The notes under the pieces are model-generated. The model was not told the origin of the DNA and did not search any database. It was given only the letters and a program-made list of their open reading frames with translations. From NCBI RefSeq assembly GCF_021272385.1, contig NZ_JAJSDZ010000010.1, forward strand, positions 744,001 through 808,000: a stretch of DNA of 64,000 nt, read 5' to 3'. The DNA comes from Vibrio salinus (GTDB lineage: Bacteria; Pseudomonadota; Gammaproteobacteria; Enterobacterales; Vibrionaceae). Of the stretch, positions 17,552-25,107 are shown piece by piece. Numbering within the stretch: position 1 is the stretch's first letter; every line of letters begins with the position of its first letter. Made by a program: the position numbers and the translations under genes.

Positions 17552-18700
17552 ATGAATTCAGAGGTATCTATCATGGCTGTTCGTCCCCCTTTCCGCGCTG
17601 ATATTGTTGGCAGTTATCTTCGTCCTGATTATCTTCATCAGGCCCGACGCGATTATGCTTCAGGCAGTATTTCAAAAGAGCAGTTGACTCAGGTCGAAGA
17701 TAAGGCGATCCGGGAGCTGGTAGAGAAACAGAAATCAGCCGGCCTGCATGTGGTTACCGATGGTGAGTTTCGTCGGAGCTTCTGGCACATCGATTTTCTT
17801 GAAAACCTGAATGGTATCGAAGGGTACGTGCCGCAAAGTGGATACAACCAGACTTTCCATGGGAAAGCCGCCCCGTCGTATAATATCCGGGTGGTGGATC
17901 AGCTGTCTTTTAATGATGATCACCCGTTTCTTGGTCACTTTACCTTTTTACAGAACCTTATCGGTGACGATGAGTCGTATGTCGCGAAGGCCACCATTCC
18001 GAGTCCAACCATGATTGTCCGGCAGGAAATTCTGGCCAATGATGGCTCATCCCGAGTGCACGATATTTATCCGTCGATTGACGATTTTTATCAGGATCTG
18101 GCACGTGTTTACCGGGAGGTCATTCAGGCATTTTATGCTGTTGGTTGTCGCTATCTGCAATTTGATGACACGAACTGGGCTTTTCTTGGTGATGCGGATA
18201 AACAACGCGAACTTGATCAAAAAGGCATCAATGCCGGGGAGATTGCGTGGAAATGTTCAGACATTATCAACAACGCTTTGCAGGGCAAACCGGACGATAT
18301 GGTGATTACAACCCATATCTGCCGGGGCAACCATGCGTCATCCTGGCTGTTTTCCGGAGGTTATGAGTCAGTAGCGAAGCCGCTTTTCGCTTGTCACTAC
18401 GATGGTTTTTTCCTGGAATACGATAATGACCGTTCCGGTGATTTTTCACCACTTCGTCACTGGACGAATAAAGAAAGCCAAGTCGTTCTTGGCCTTATCA
18501 CGTCAAAATTCCCGCAGTTGGAAGATACCGCTGAGATCAAAGCCCGAATTGAAGAAGCCACGCAATATGTGCCTCTGGATAATTTATGTCTCAGCCCGCA
18601 ATGTGGGTTTGCATCAACGGAAGAAGGCAATAAACTGACAGAAGAAGAGCAATGGAACAAAATCCGTCTGGTGTGTGATATTGCACCGCAGGTTTGGTAA
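17552..18700 (+). CDS. MetE C-terminal-like cobalamin-independent methyltransferase
   Basis: This 382-residue protein matches the catalytic C-terminal half of cobalamin-independent methionine synthase, as in B. subtilis YxjG/YxjH. The zinc ligands appear intact: His255 and Cys257 in THICRGNH, Glu289 in FFLEYD and Cys351 in SPQCGFAS. It lacks the N-terminal half of MetE, so it probably does not use methyltetrahydrofolate-triglutamate in the normal way; relatives act on other methyl donors or in sulphur salvage. The start at 17552 has AAGGGG seven bases before it; ATG 17573 is also plausible. It is the second gene of the nitrilase unit. Confidence 0.85.
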   Translation: MNSEVSIMAVRPPFRADIVGSYLRPDYLHQARRDYASGSISKEQLTQVEDKAIRELVEKQKSAGLHVVTDGEFRRSFWHIDFLENLNGIEGYVPQSGYNQTFHGKAAPSYNIRVVDQLSFNDDHPFLGHFTFLQNLIGDDESYVAKATIPSPTMIVRQEILANDGSSRVHDIYPSIDDFYQDLARVYREVIQAFYAVGCRYLQFDDTNWAFLGDADKQRELDQKGINAGEIAWKCSDIINNALQGKPDDMVITTHICRGNHASSWLFSGGYESVAKPLFACHYDGFFLEYDNDRSGDFSPLRHWTNKESQVVLGLITSKFPQLEDTAEIKARIEEATQYVPLDNLCLSPQCGFASTEEGNKLTEEEQWNKIRLVCDIAPQVW

Positions 18701-18802
18701 CGTGACATTGTGTATCCGCTAAATATCCGGACGTTATGAGGCAGAGGGAAACAAATCTGCCTCATAGAAATACGTTTAAAATAGGATAAGAAAGTCAGCA
18801 GA

Positions 18803-19642
18803 TTACCCATTTACCGGATAATCAATAACAAATTCCCCGTTAATGTGATGAATTTTTGCAAAGCATGACTGAACCAAATGCATGCCGGTAATGGTGAGTT
18901 GTTGTTGACTCACTTCATGTAATAATTGTTTTCGTGTTAAAGAGGCTTCCTGTTTATCATAGTCGAACGCAATCGTGACCTCTGGATGGGCAATCTGAAT
19001 CTCAGGGAAATGAACTATATCCCCCCAGATCAGTAAACGTTGTTCTGCAGATTCAATCAAAAAACCGCTATGACCAGGCGTATGTCCGGGTAGGGGAACC
19101 GCGTTTATTCCAGAAATTATTTCACCCTTCTGAAAGGTGTTAATTTTGCCTGCATAGTTAGCAAGAACTTTGCGAGCCAGTGTGAAGTTTCGCTTCGCTC
19201 TCTCATTGGCCTGATCAAACTCAAATTCACTTAACCAAAAATCATACTCATTCTGGTGAATGTATAACATTGCATTTGGGAACATGACATTGTCTTCATG
19301 AGTTAAAAGTCCGCCTATATGATCGGGGTGAGCATGCGTTAAAAGAATTATATCTATCTCATCCGGATGGATGTTTTGTAACCGTAACTGATCTGGGAGT
19401 TGTCCGCCCCATTGATTAATACCCCCGGCGCCACTGTCGACTAAGATTGTTTTTCCTTTTCCCTGAATTAAGAAGCAGTTGATATTTAATTTGCCAGGGT
19501 CACTTTTTCCTGAGCGTTCCAGTATGCGGTGTGCTTCCTGTATTTCAATATTGGAAAGGCACGCTACATCCGCGGTTAAGCCCCCGTCACTTAATGCACT
19601 GATCGTATAATCCCCAACCATCATTTGTGAATAATCTAACAT
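18803..19642 (-). CDS. Metallo-beta-lactamase-fold hydrolase
   Basis: This 279-residue protein has the metallo-beta-lactamase fold of the lactonase-like group. The metal-binding motif THAHPDH gives His103, His105, Asp107 and His108; further ligands are His187 in LPGHTPGH, Asp208 in LIWGDIVHF and His255. No signal peptide is visible. I chose the ATG at 19642, ten bases after AAGGAG; a TTG at 19648 is closer to that site. It is the last of three closely spaced minus-strand genes, after a tautomerase-like protein and an alpha/beta-barrel protein. Such enzymes hydrolyse lactones, thioesters or phosphodiesters; the operon suggests a catabolic lactone or ester. Confidence 0.85.
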   Translation of the reverse strand: MLDYSQMMVGDYTISALSDGGLTADVACLSNIEIQEAHRILERSGKSDPGKLNINCFLIQGKGKTILVDSGAGGINQWGGQLPDQLRLQNIHPDEIDIILLTHAHPDHIGGLLTHEDNVMFPNAMLYIHQNEYDFWLSEFEFDQANERAKRNFTLARKVLANYAGKINTFQKGEIISGINAVPLPGHTPGHSGFLIESAEQRLLIWGDIVHFPEIQIAHPEVTIAFDYDKQEASLTRKQLLHEVSQQQLTITGMHLVQSCFAKIHHINGEFVIDYPVNG

Positions 19643-19656
19643 AGTCAAAATACTCC

Positions 19657-19983
19657 TTAATTAAGTGCATATATATTTGAGGCATCGTATCCGAAACACC
19701 GAATTCTGGCGGGTAACTGAATCGTCTTAGCAACACAGGAATTCAGCCCGAGTAAAAATGACGTCATTATTTCAGCGGTTCGAAAAGGTTCCAGACGATA
19801 TTTAATTTCTATACTTACCGGCAGTCCAAAACCGGGCGTCGTTTTGATGAATTGTATATTTACGTTATTTCGTTTTGCTTTTAACACATGTGTGCAGAGC
19901 TTGGTGCATTCTGATACAAACTGATCCAACTGCATGCCGGATGTCATTTCTGATTCAGGAATCATGATTGATATATTTGGCAT
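19657..19983 (-). CDS. Small tautomerase-like protein
   Basis: This 108-residue protein starts Met-Pro (MPNISIMIPE), which after Met removal would expose an N-terminal proline as in 4-oxalocrotonate tautomerase and 5-carboxymethyl-2-hydroxymuconate isomerase relatives. The pattern of a first beta strand, a helix and a second strand (NNVNIQFIK) is compatible with that fold. The assignment is tentative. The gene has AAGGAAA six bases before the ATG and lies between the barrel protein and the metallo-beta-lactamase gene, 14 bases from the latter. Confidence 0.55.
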   Translation of the reverse strand: MPNISIMIPESEMTSGMQLDQFVSECTKLCTHVLKAKRNNVNIQFIKTTPGFGLPVSIEIKYRLEPFRTAEIMTSFLLGLNSCVAKTIQLPARIRCFGYDASNIYALN

Positions 19984-20014
19984 AAATCGTTTCCTTACCC
20001 GAAATAATACGGGG

Positions 20015-20536
20015 TTATGCAGCGGTAAGTTGTGTTGTCAAAGGCCGGTAAACACAAGTGTCCTGTGAAAATAAAGAGTTTACACTTTGCCATTGTGAAT
20101 GATGGATTTTTGCAAGCCACCTCTTCTCCGGGTTTTTATCTAACGAGGTTGCCTGTAACAAATAACTGTTGATCCCTAATTCAGATAAAATGGGTTCGTT
20201 TTTTGTGCTTAACAACAGGTATTCATTGTTATTCACCGGTGGCGCGAATTGAATACCACAGTAAGTATTTCGTCGCCAGTTCGTAATACAGTCCTGCCAT
20301 TTTGCAAAATTTCCCCCGCCTTTACGGCGATAATCGTCACTGATTAAAATGTCTGCGTTTCGGATGGAATGTACCGCAAGATAAGCGGGGTGTGCCTCGT
20401 TTTCCGTGATAAACCGCTGTGAGGTCAGAAACCCATTGACATGAATCAGCGCCGGAAGTTTGTTTAAAGTATAAAAATCATTCCATGCCGCTTCCGTTTC
20501 AGCTGAAGAATAATCACATTCAACGGTATAAATCAT
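20015..20536 (-). CDS. Hypothetical protein, possible dimeric alpha/beta-barrel fold
   Basis: This 173-residue protein begins MIYTVECDYSSAETEAAWND, a first beta strand and helix of the ferredoxin-like kind seen in EthD/antibiotic-monooxygenase-like dimeric barrels. A second similar unit may follow after residue 90. The frame is open 87 bases further upstream, but the ATG at 20536 has AGGAG seven bases before it and gives a sensible fold start, whereas the extension would add a hydrophobic tail. It is the first gene of a three-gene unit divergent from a LysR regulator. Its function is unknown. Confidence 0.65.
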   Translation of the reverse strand: MIYTVECDYSSAETEAAWNDFYTLNKLPALIHVNGFLTSQRFITENEAHPAYLAVHSIRNADILISDDYRRKGGGNFAKWQDCITNWRRNTYCGIQFAPPVNNNEYLLLSTKNEPILSELGINSYLLQATSLDKNPEKRWLAKIHHSQWQSVNSLFSQDTCVYRPLTTQLTAA

Positions 20537-20674
20537 TTGGTTTCTCCTGAGTATGATTTTAGAAATTATGACTATAAGTAATAGTAAAGAAATAAATGCG
20601 CCTATAAATCGAAATTTATTCACTTGTTAGTGATGAAATGTAATACTGATTTGAACCTGTCACAGGAGGACATG

Positions 20675-21571
20675 ATGAGAAGAAAACTCCCCAGTAATGC
20701 TTCTCTTATTGCTTTTGATGCGGCAGCACGACATGGCAGTTTTTCTCGTGCAGCCGATGAATTAGCTTTAACCGAAGGTGCCATCAGCCGACAAATTGCA
20801 CGATTAGAATCTTTTCTGGGTGTCTCACTTTTTGAAAGAACCGGGAATCGGGTACGGCTTCTTCCTAATGGTCAACGGTATGCCTCCCAGGTGGCAGAGA
20901 TTCTGGATCGTTTAGAAAGAGATTCGCAATTTATGATGGGGCAAACCAACGACGGTGCCAGCCTTAATCTGGCAATCATTCCTACGTTTGCCGTCCGGTG
21001 GCTACTCCCCAGATTGAAAACGTTTAAAGCCTTGTACCCCAATATTTCGGTCCACCTTACGGAAAAGCTGGAGCCCTTTGTGTTAAGCCAAAGCAATTTT
21101 GATGCGGCTATCCACTATGTTCATCCGGCATGGGCGGGTATGCATACTCAGGAACTGTTTGATGAGAGGTTAATACCGGTATGCAGTCCTTGTTTACTTC
21201 AGTCTTATCCATCTCATGATTTAAATGACATGCCTCTTTTACACCGAAGGCAGAACCCCAATGCCTGGCAACTCTATGCAAGAGAAACCGGAGTGTTAAT
21301 TGCCAACCCATCCGTCGGGTCTTACTATGATTTGCATTCTATGACGATTGAGGCTGCACTGGCTGGTTTAGGAGTGGCGTTAGTGCCTGCCGTTTATGTC
21401 GAAAGAGAGCTGAAAAATGGGTTATTGCTGAGTCCCTGGAAGGACAGCCAGACCGTGATAAAAACATTTTGTGCGGTGCTTCCTGAACCTTTAGGGATGA
21501 GTAGCAAAGCGGTGCAGTGTTTTATAAACTGGATAAAGGAAGAATCACAGTCGAATGAGAAAACCTCATGA
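20675..21571 (+). CDS. GcvA-like LysR-family regulator
   Basis: This 298-residue LysR regulator is of the GcvA/AmpR type, with N terminus RKLPSNASLIAFDAAARHGS and helix-turn-helix SRAADELALTEGAISRQIARLE. I chose ATG 20675 because AGGAGG lies five bases before it; an adjacent ATG at 20672 is possible. It diverges from the three-gene barrel/tautomerase/metallo-beta-lactamase unit with a 138-base gap and probably controls it (inference). A small acetyltransferase gene follows 16 bases after its stop codon on the same strand. Confidence 0.88.
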   Translation: MRRKLPSNASLIAFDAAARHGSFSRAADELALTEGAISRQIARLESFLGVSLFERTGNRVRLLPNGQRYASQVAEILDRLERDSQFMMGQTNDGASLNLAIIPTFAVRWLLPRLKTFKALYPNISVHLTEKLEPFVLSQSNFDAAIHYVHPAWAGMHTQELFDERLIPVCSPCLLQSYPSHDLNDMPLLHRRQNPNAWQLYARETGVLIANPSVGSYYDLHSMTIEAALAGLGVALVPAVYVERELKNGLLLSPWKDSQTVIKTFCAVLPEPLGMSSKAVQCFINWIKEESQSNEKTS

Positions 21572-21587
21572 TAGATCGGGAGAAATG

Positions 21588-22061
21588 ATGCTTATCAACA
21601 TCAGACAAGCCGTAATAAATGATGCGAAAGCGATCAGTGAACTGATTGTACCTTTAACGGAAAAGTACGTTTGCCCGTCTTGTGATGTCGCCGTTCATCG
21701 TGTTTTGCTGGGCTCAATGTCTGAGGAGAGCATAGAAAGGTATTTGTCTGAAAATTATGCGTATGTCGTGGCGGTTACCCCGGAAAATGATGTGATTGGT
21801 GTTGCCGGTATTCGGGCCTATTCACATTTGTATCATTTGTTTGTCAATGATGATTATCAGGGTGAGGGACTCTCCCGACGGCTATGGGAAGCCATTAAGA
21901 TGGAATCTCTCAGAAACGGTAATTGTGGCCGCTTTACCGTGAACTCAGCAATGAACGCAGAAAGTGTCTATGCGCGTTTTGGGTTTAAACGCACAGCAGG
22001 GGTAAGAAACCGACGTGGAATGGTGGATATCCCGATGGCACTGGATATGGTTTCTGATTGA
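21588..22061 (+). CDS. GNAT-family N-acetyltransferase
   Basis: This 157-residue protein has the GNAT fold: IRQAVINDAKAISELI at the N terminus, then VAVTPENDVIGVAGIRAYSHLYHLFV leading to the acetyl-CoA pyrophosphate loop DDYQGEGLSRRLWEA (split by description) and a C-terminal YARFGFKR. The ATG at 21588 follows CGGGAG by five bases. It is probably co-transcribed with the LysR gene before it. The acceptor substrate is unknown. Confidence 0.8.
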   Translation: MLINIRQAVINDAKAISELIVPLTEKYVCPSCDVAVHRVLLGSMSEESIERYLSENYAYVVAVTPENDVIGVAGIRAYSHLYHLFVNDDYQGEGLSRRLWEAIKMESLRNGNCGRFTVNSAMNAESVYARFGFKRTAGVRNRRGMVDIPMALDMVSD

Positions 22062-22104
22062 TGCTCAACAGAATAGAAAGCGTTCTCACCAAATGCTTTT
22101 AGGA

Positions 22105-22134
22105 TATATGGCTTAGAAAAGACTAAGCCATATA
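22105..22134. other. 12-base-pair hairpin in convergent gap
   Basis: TATATGGCTTAG pairs perfectly with CTAAGCCATATA around the loop AAAAGA. It sits between the convergent acetyltransferase and nucleosidase genes. There is no T-run on either strand, so it may be a weak bidirectional terminator or an RNA-stabilising element. Confidence 0.45.
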
Positions 22135-22160
22135 CCGGTTCCATCCGGGTAGGGCGAGAC

Positions 22161-22916
22161 TTAAAGTTCTTTAAGCAAGGCCAGAGTGATTTTTGCTGAA
22201 TTGTCCGCGGTTGCTTTTTTCAACTCACTGTATGTCACTTCGGCAGAGCCATCCGCTTTATCTGAGATGGTGCGGATGACAATATAAGGAATTTTAAATT
22301 TCTGTGCGACCTGACCAAGGGCGGCCCCTTCCATTTCGACGGCCATGGCATTGAATTCTTTATGAATATCACTCACTTTTTGTTTGCTGGCAATAAACTG
22401 GTCACCAGAAGCAATAATACCTTCATGCACCTTGTTATTTGGCAATACACTGATAGATGCCTGATAGGCTTTTTTCAGCAACGCTTTACCTGGCAGAAAT
22501 TCTCGGGATGTATAGCCCGGCAGTAATCCTTTTGGCCGGTTAAAAGCTGTTAAGTCAACGTCGTGTTGAACCAATGCCGTAGATATCACGACATCCATCG
22601 GTTCAACTTCCGGAGAACAGGCACCGGCAATACCGGTAAATATAATGTCTTTTAAGTCGTATTTTGTTGCTAACAGAGTCGCTGTGATTGCTGTATTGAC
22701 TTTCCCGACACCACTTTTCGTTATAACAACAGGCTTGCCGGCAAGTTCTCCCTGATAGAATTTATGATTGGCAATGGTAACGTCTTCTTTGTTTTTTAAT
22801 TGAGGAACCAATGCTTCAATTTCAACATCCATCGCTCCGATAATGGCAATGCGTTCCTGAGCATAGGCTGAAACCGAGAGAAGAGTAGTTAATATTAACG
22901 TTATGATTTTTTTCAT
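22161..22916 (-). CDS. Exported MTA/SAH nucleosidase-like protein
   Basis: This 251-residue protein matches 5'-methylthioadenosine/S-adenosylhomocysteine nucleosidase (Pfs/MtnN), which cuts adenine from these nucleosides. After an N-terminal signal peptide (residues 1-19, cleaved after SAYA) the mature protein begins with IAIIGAMDVEIEAL, which is where cytoplasmic MtnN normally begins. Later motifs include GIAGACSPEVEPMDVVIS, the ASGDQFI stretch and the nucleoside-binding VEMEGAALGQVA. The catalytic Asp is in ISDKADG. Export is unusual: the substrates are normally made in the cytoplasm. It is separate from the neighbouring LysR gene. Confidence 0.88.
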   Translation of the reverse strand: MKKIITLILTTLLSVSAYAQERIAIIGAMDVEIEALVPQLKNKEDVTIANHKFYQGELAGKPVVITKSGVGKVNTAITATLLATKYDLKDIIFTGIAGACSPEVEPMDVVISTALVQHDVDLTAFNRPKGLLPGYTSREFLPGKALLKKAYQASISVLPNNKVHEGIIASGDQFIASKQKVSDIHKEFNAMAVEMEGAALGQVAQKFKIPYIVIRTISDKADGSAEVTYSELKKATADNSAKITLALLKEL

Positions 22917-23088
22917 GATGATGTGGCCATATATGAAGTAATGACGCTATTGTAGTTATCTGTCAGTAAATGGCAAACGTTTGCTTAATCTTTGAGTTGG
23001 GATGTGTCATTCTGTATATGTTGTTATTTTTTAGTGTGTTGCCTGACGCTTTCCCTTTTCTAGGGAAAATTACGTGGATAAGCTCGTT

Positions 23089-23985
23089 TTATTTGATATT
23101 TCCTTGCTGCTGTAAGTGCTCAACAAACGTTGAAATTTTTTTAGCTAAATGTTTGCGGGAAGAATAAAAAGCGTACAACACCAAATCGGCTGGTTCGAAC
23201 TCCAGTTTGATGATTTCCAGAGAACCGATACTGATTTCAGCTTGACAGGATTCGACCGGAAGTATGGCAAACCCGAGTCCTGCCAGTGCACCTGTTTTGG
23301 CAAGACATCCGCTATTAACTTTAAAAGATGACCTCACTTTCTGTGTAACCAAATCACCTTTTGTGTTTTTGAAAATCCAGGGCGTTCCGTTAAGTACTGT
23401 AAAACTACTGATACACGGGACATGGTTTAAATCTGTGATCCGAACGGGGCGTTTACAGGTTTCAATGAGTTTTGGGGATGCAACAACAGCGCTTGGCCAG
23501 CGCTTTATTTCTCTGGCGATCCAATTACTGTCTGATAATTTTCCCCGGTGAAAGCTTAGGATGACATCAAAGCCGTCAAGTAAGTCTTCTTTGGGGTTTA
23601 TGCTGGTATCGCAGCATAATGAAACAGAAGGGTGCCGAAGGCAAAACGACACCACTGCCTGAGCAAGAACGGGAGAATCAGGCATCAGAATTCTGAGTTG
23701 TCCCGTCACTTTGTGTGAGTGTTGGGTGACTTCTTCCAGTGCGTCATTTAGTTTTCCCATAAGCGGTTGTGTCCGGGAATATAGCTGTTCCCCGGCGTCG
23801 GTTGGGGCTATTCGGCGTGTCGTGCGGTCAAAAAGTCTTGTATCGAGTGCTTCTTCTAATAATGCAATGTGTCTGCTGATATTGGATGTCGGTAAATTCA
23901 GGAATTCGGCTGCCCTTTTGAAGCTGTTGTTTTCATAGATACAGTGAAATGTTGTCAGCCATTGTTGGTCGATTTTCTCAAGCAC
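23089..23985 (-). CDS. LysR-family regulator divergent from the accD paralogue
   Basis: This 298-residue LysR regulator has its helix-turn-helix in FKRAAEFLNLPTSNISRHIALLEE and a substrate-binding domain after residue 90. It is divergent from the AccD-like gene with a 172-base gap, so it may regulate that gene (inference). Its closest named group is the broad AaeR/DsdC-like set, but I cannot assign an effector. Confidence 0.85.
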   Translation of the reverse strand: MLEKIDQQWLTTFHCIYENNSFKRAAEFLNLPTSNISRHIALLEEALDTRLFDRTTRRIAPTDAGEQLYSRTQPLMGKLNDALEEVTQHSHKVTGQLRILMPDSPVLAQAVVSFCLRHPSVSLCCDTSINPKEDLLDGFDVILSFHRGKLSDSNWIAREIKRWPSAVVASPKLIETCKRPVRITDLNHVPCISSFTVLNGTPWIFKNTKGDLVTQKVRSSFKVNSGCLAKTGALAGLGFAILPVESCQAEISIGSLEIIKLEFEPADLVLYAFYSSRKHLAKKISTFVEHLQQQGNIK

Positions 23986-24157
23986 GTCTTTTATCCCATA
24001 TTATTGGATTTTTAAATCCATTTTTACCACTTTATTATCAAAATCGGGTTTATACAATGTTGTTCATTCAAATGTGCCTGTTTGTGAGCAAAAAGTACAT
24101 TGACTGATACTCAATGTACAAACGCTATCAGACTATGGATATTATTAAAGGTTTTGT

Positions 24158-25030
24158 ATGAACTGGCTTGAGAGGCTGCTAGAGAAAAAAAACGGATTAA
24201 GTACACGTAAGAGTCCGATTCCGGAAGGGGTCTGGACCAAGTGTCCATCCTGCCGCCAAATTCTTTACCGTATAACACTTGAAGAGAATTTAGAAGTCTG
24301 TCCGAAATGTGATTACCACATGAGAATGGCAGCGCGGCGTAGGCTGGAAACGTTTTTGGATGTGACTACAGAGAGAATTGAGATTGCCAGTGAACTTGAG
24401 CCAAGGGATTTGTTGGATTTTAAAGATCGAAAACGCTACAGGGAGCGCCTTGCTCTTGCTCAGAAGAGTACGTGTGAAAAGGACGCACTAATCGTGATGA
24501 AAGGAACGTTATCTGGTTTGCCGATTGTTGCCTGTGCATTTGAATTTGCTTTTATGGCCGGTTCGATGGGGTCAGTTGTCGGGGCTCGTTTTGTCAGGGC
24601 AGTGGAGGCCGCGATTGAAGCCAATTGTGGCTTAGTGTGTTTTTCTGCCTGTGGCGGAGCACGCATGCAAGAATCTTTGTTGTCTCTTATGCAAATGTCA
24701 AAGACCAGTGCCGCTTTAGATCGTTTATCAAATGTCGGTTTGCCTTATATTTCGGTACTGACCGATCAGACTTTCGGTGGCGTTTCGGCAAGTCTGGCAA
24801 TGCTTGGGGATATTAACATCGGTGAGCCGAAGGCGAAGATTGGGTTTGCCGGGCGTCGCGTCATTGAACAAACTGTTCGGGAAAAACTGCCGGATGAGTT
24901 TCAGCAAAGTGAGTTTCTTCTGGAACATGGTGCCATTGATATGATTGTAGACCGGCGGGAGATGAGAAAAAGGGTGGGAGGTCTGATGGCTAAATTAATG
25001 AATGGTCCGGTCTTAAATGAAAGTGGTTGA
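24158..25030 (+). CDS. accD: Acetyl-CoA carboxylase carboxyltransferase beta subunit, divergent paralogue
   Basis: This 290-residue protein aligns with E. coli AccD over nearly its whole length. The zinc ribbon is intact (Cys29, Cys32, Cys48, Cys51), as are [23 protein letters not shown] and [21 protein letters not shown] sequence. It differs at residues that are nearly fixed in the family: LTDPTMGGV reads [16 protein letters not shown] reads GFAGRRV, GGSMG reads AGSMG and SASGGARM reads SACGGARM. By my alignment Phe206 stands at E. coli Met203. It lacks the usual acidic C-terminal tail and does not sit beside folC, where gamma-proteobacterial accD usually is. It is therefore more likely a second beta subunit than the housekeeping one. 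It would need AccA from elsewhere. Confidence 0.85.
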   Translation: MNWLERLLEKKNGLSTRKSPIPEGVWTKCPSCRQILYRITLEENLEVCPKCDYHMRMAARRRLETFLDVTTERIEIASELEPRDLLDFKDRKRYRERLALAQKSTCEKDALIVMKGTLSGLPIVACAFEFAFMAGSMGSVVGARFVRAVEAAIEANCGLVCFSACGGARMQESLLSLMQMSKTSAALDRLSNVGLPYISVLTDQTFGGVSASLAMLGDINIGEPKAKIGFAGRRVIEQTVREKLPDEFQQSEFLLEHGAIDMIVDRREMRKRVGGLMAKLMNGPVLNESG

Positions 25031-25107
25031 ATAAATAACTGGTCAGAGTGTACCTAAAAAATCTAAAATGGCATGTTGTTGATTTTAAAAGATGCCGGAG
25101 CTGGCTG

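Noticed and set aside
18015..18638. Two plus-strand frames (96 and 78 codons) inside the MetE-like gene
   Set aside because: They are out-of-frame shadows of a gene with intact zinc ligands.
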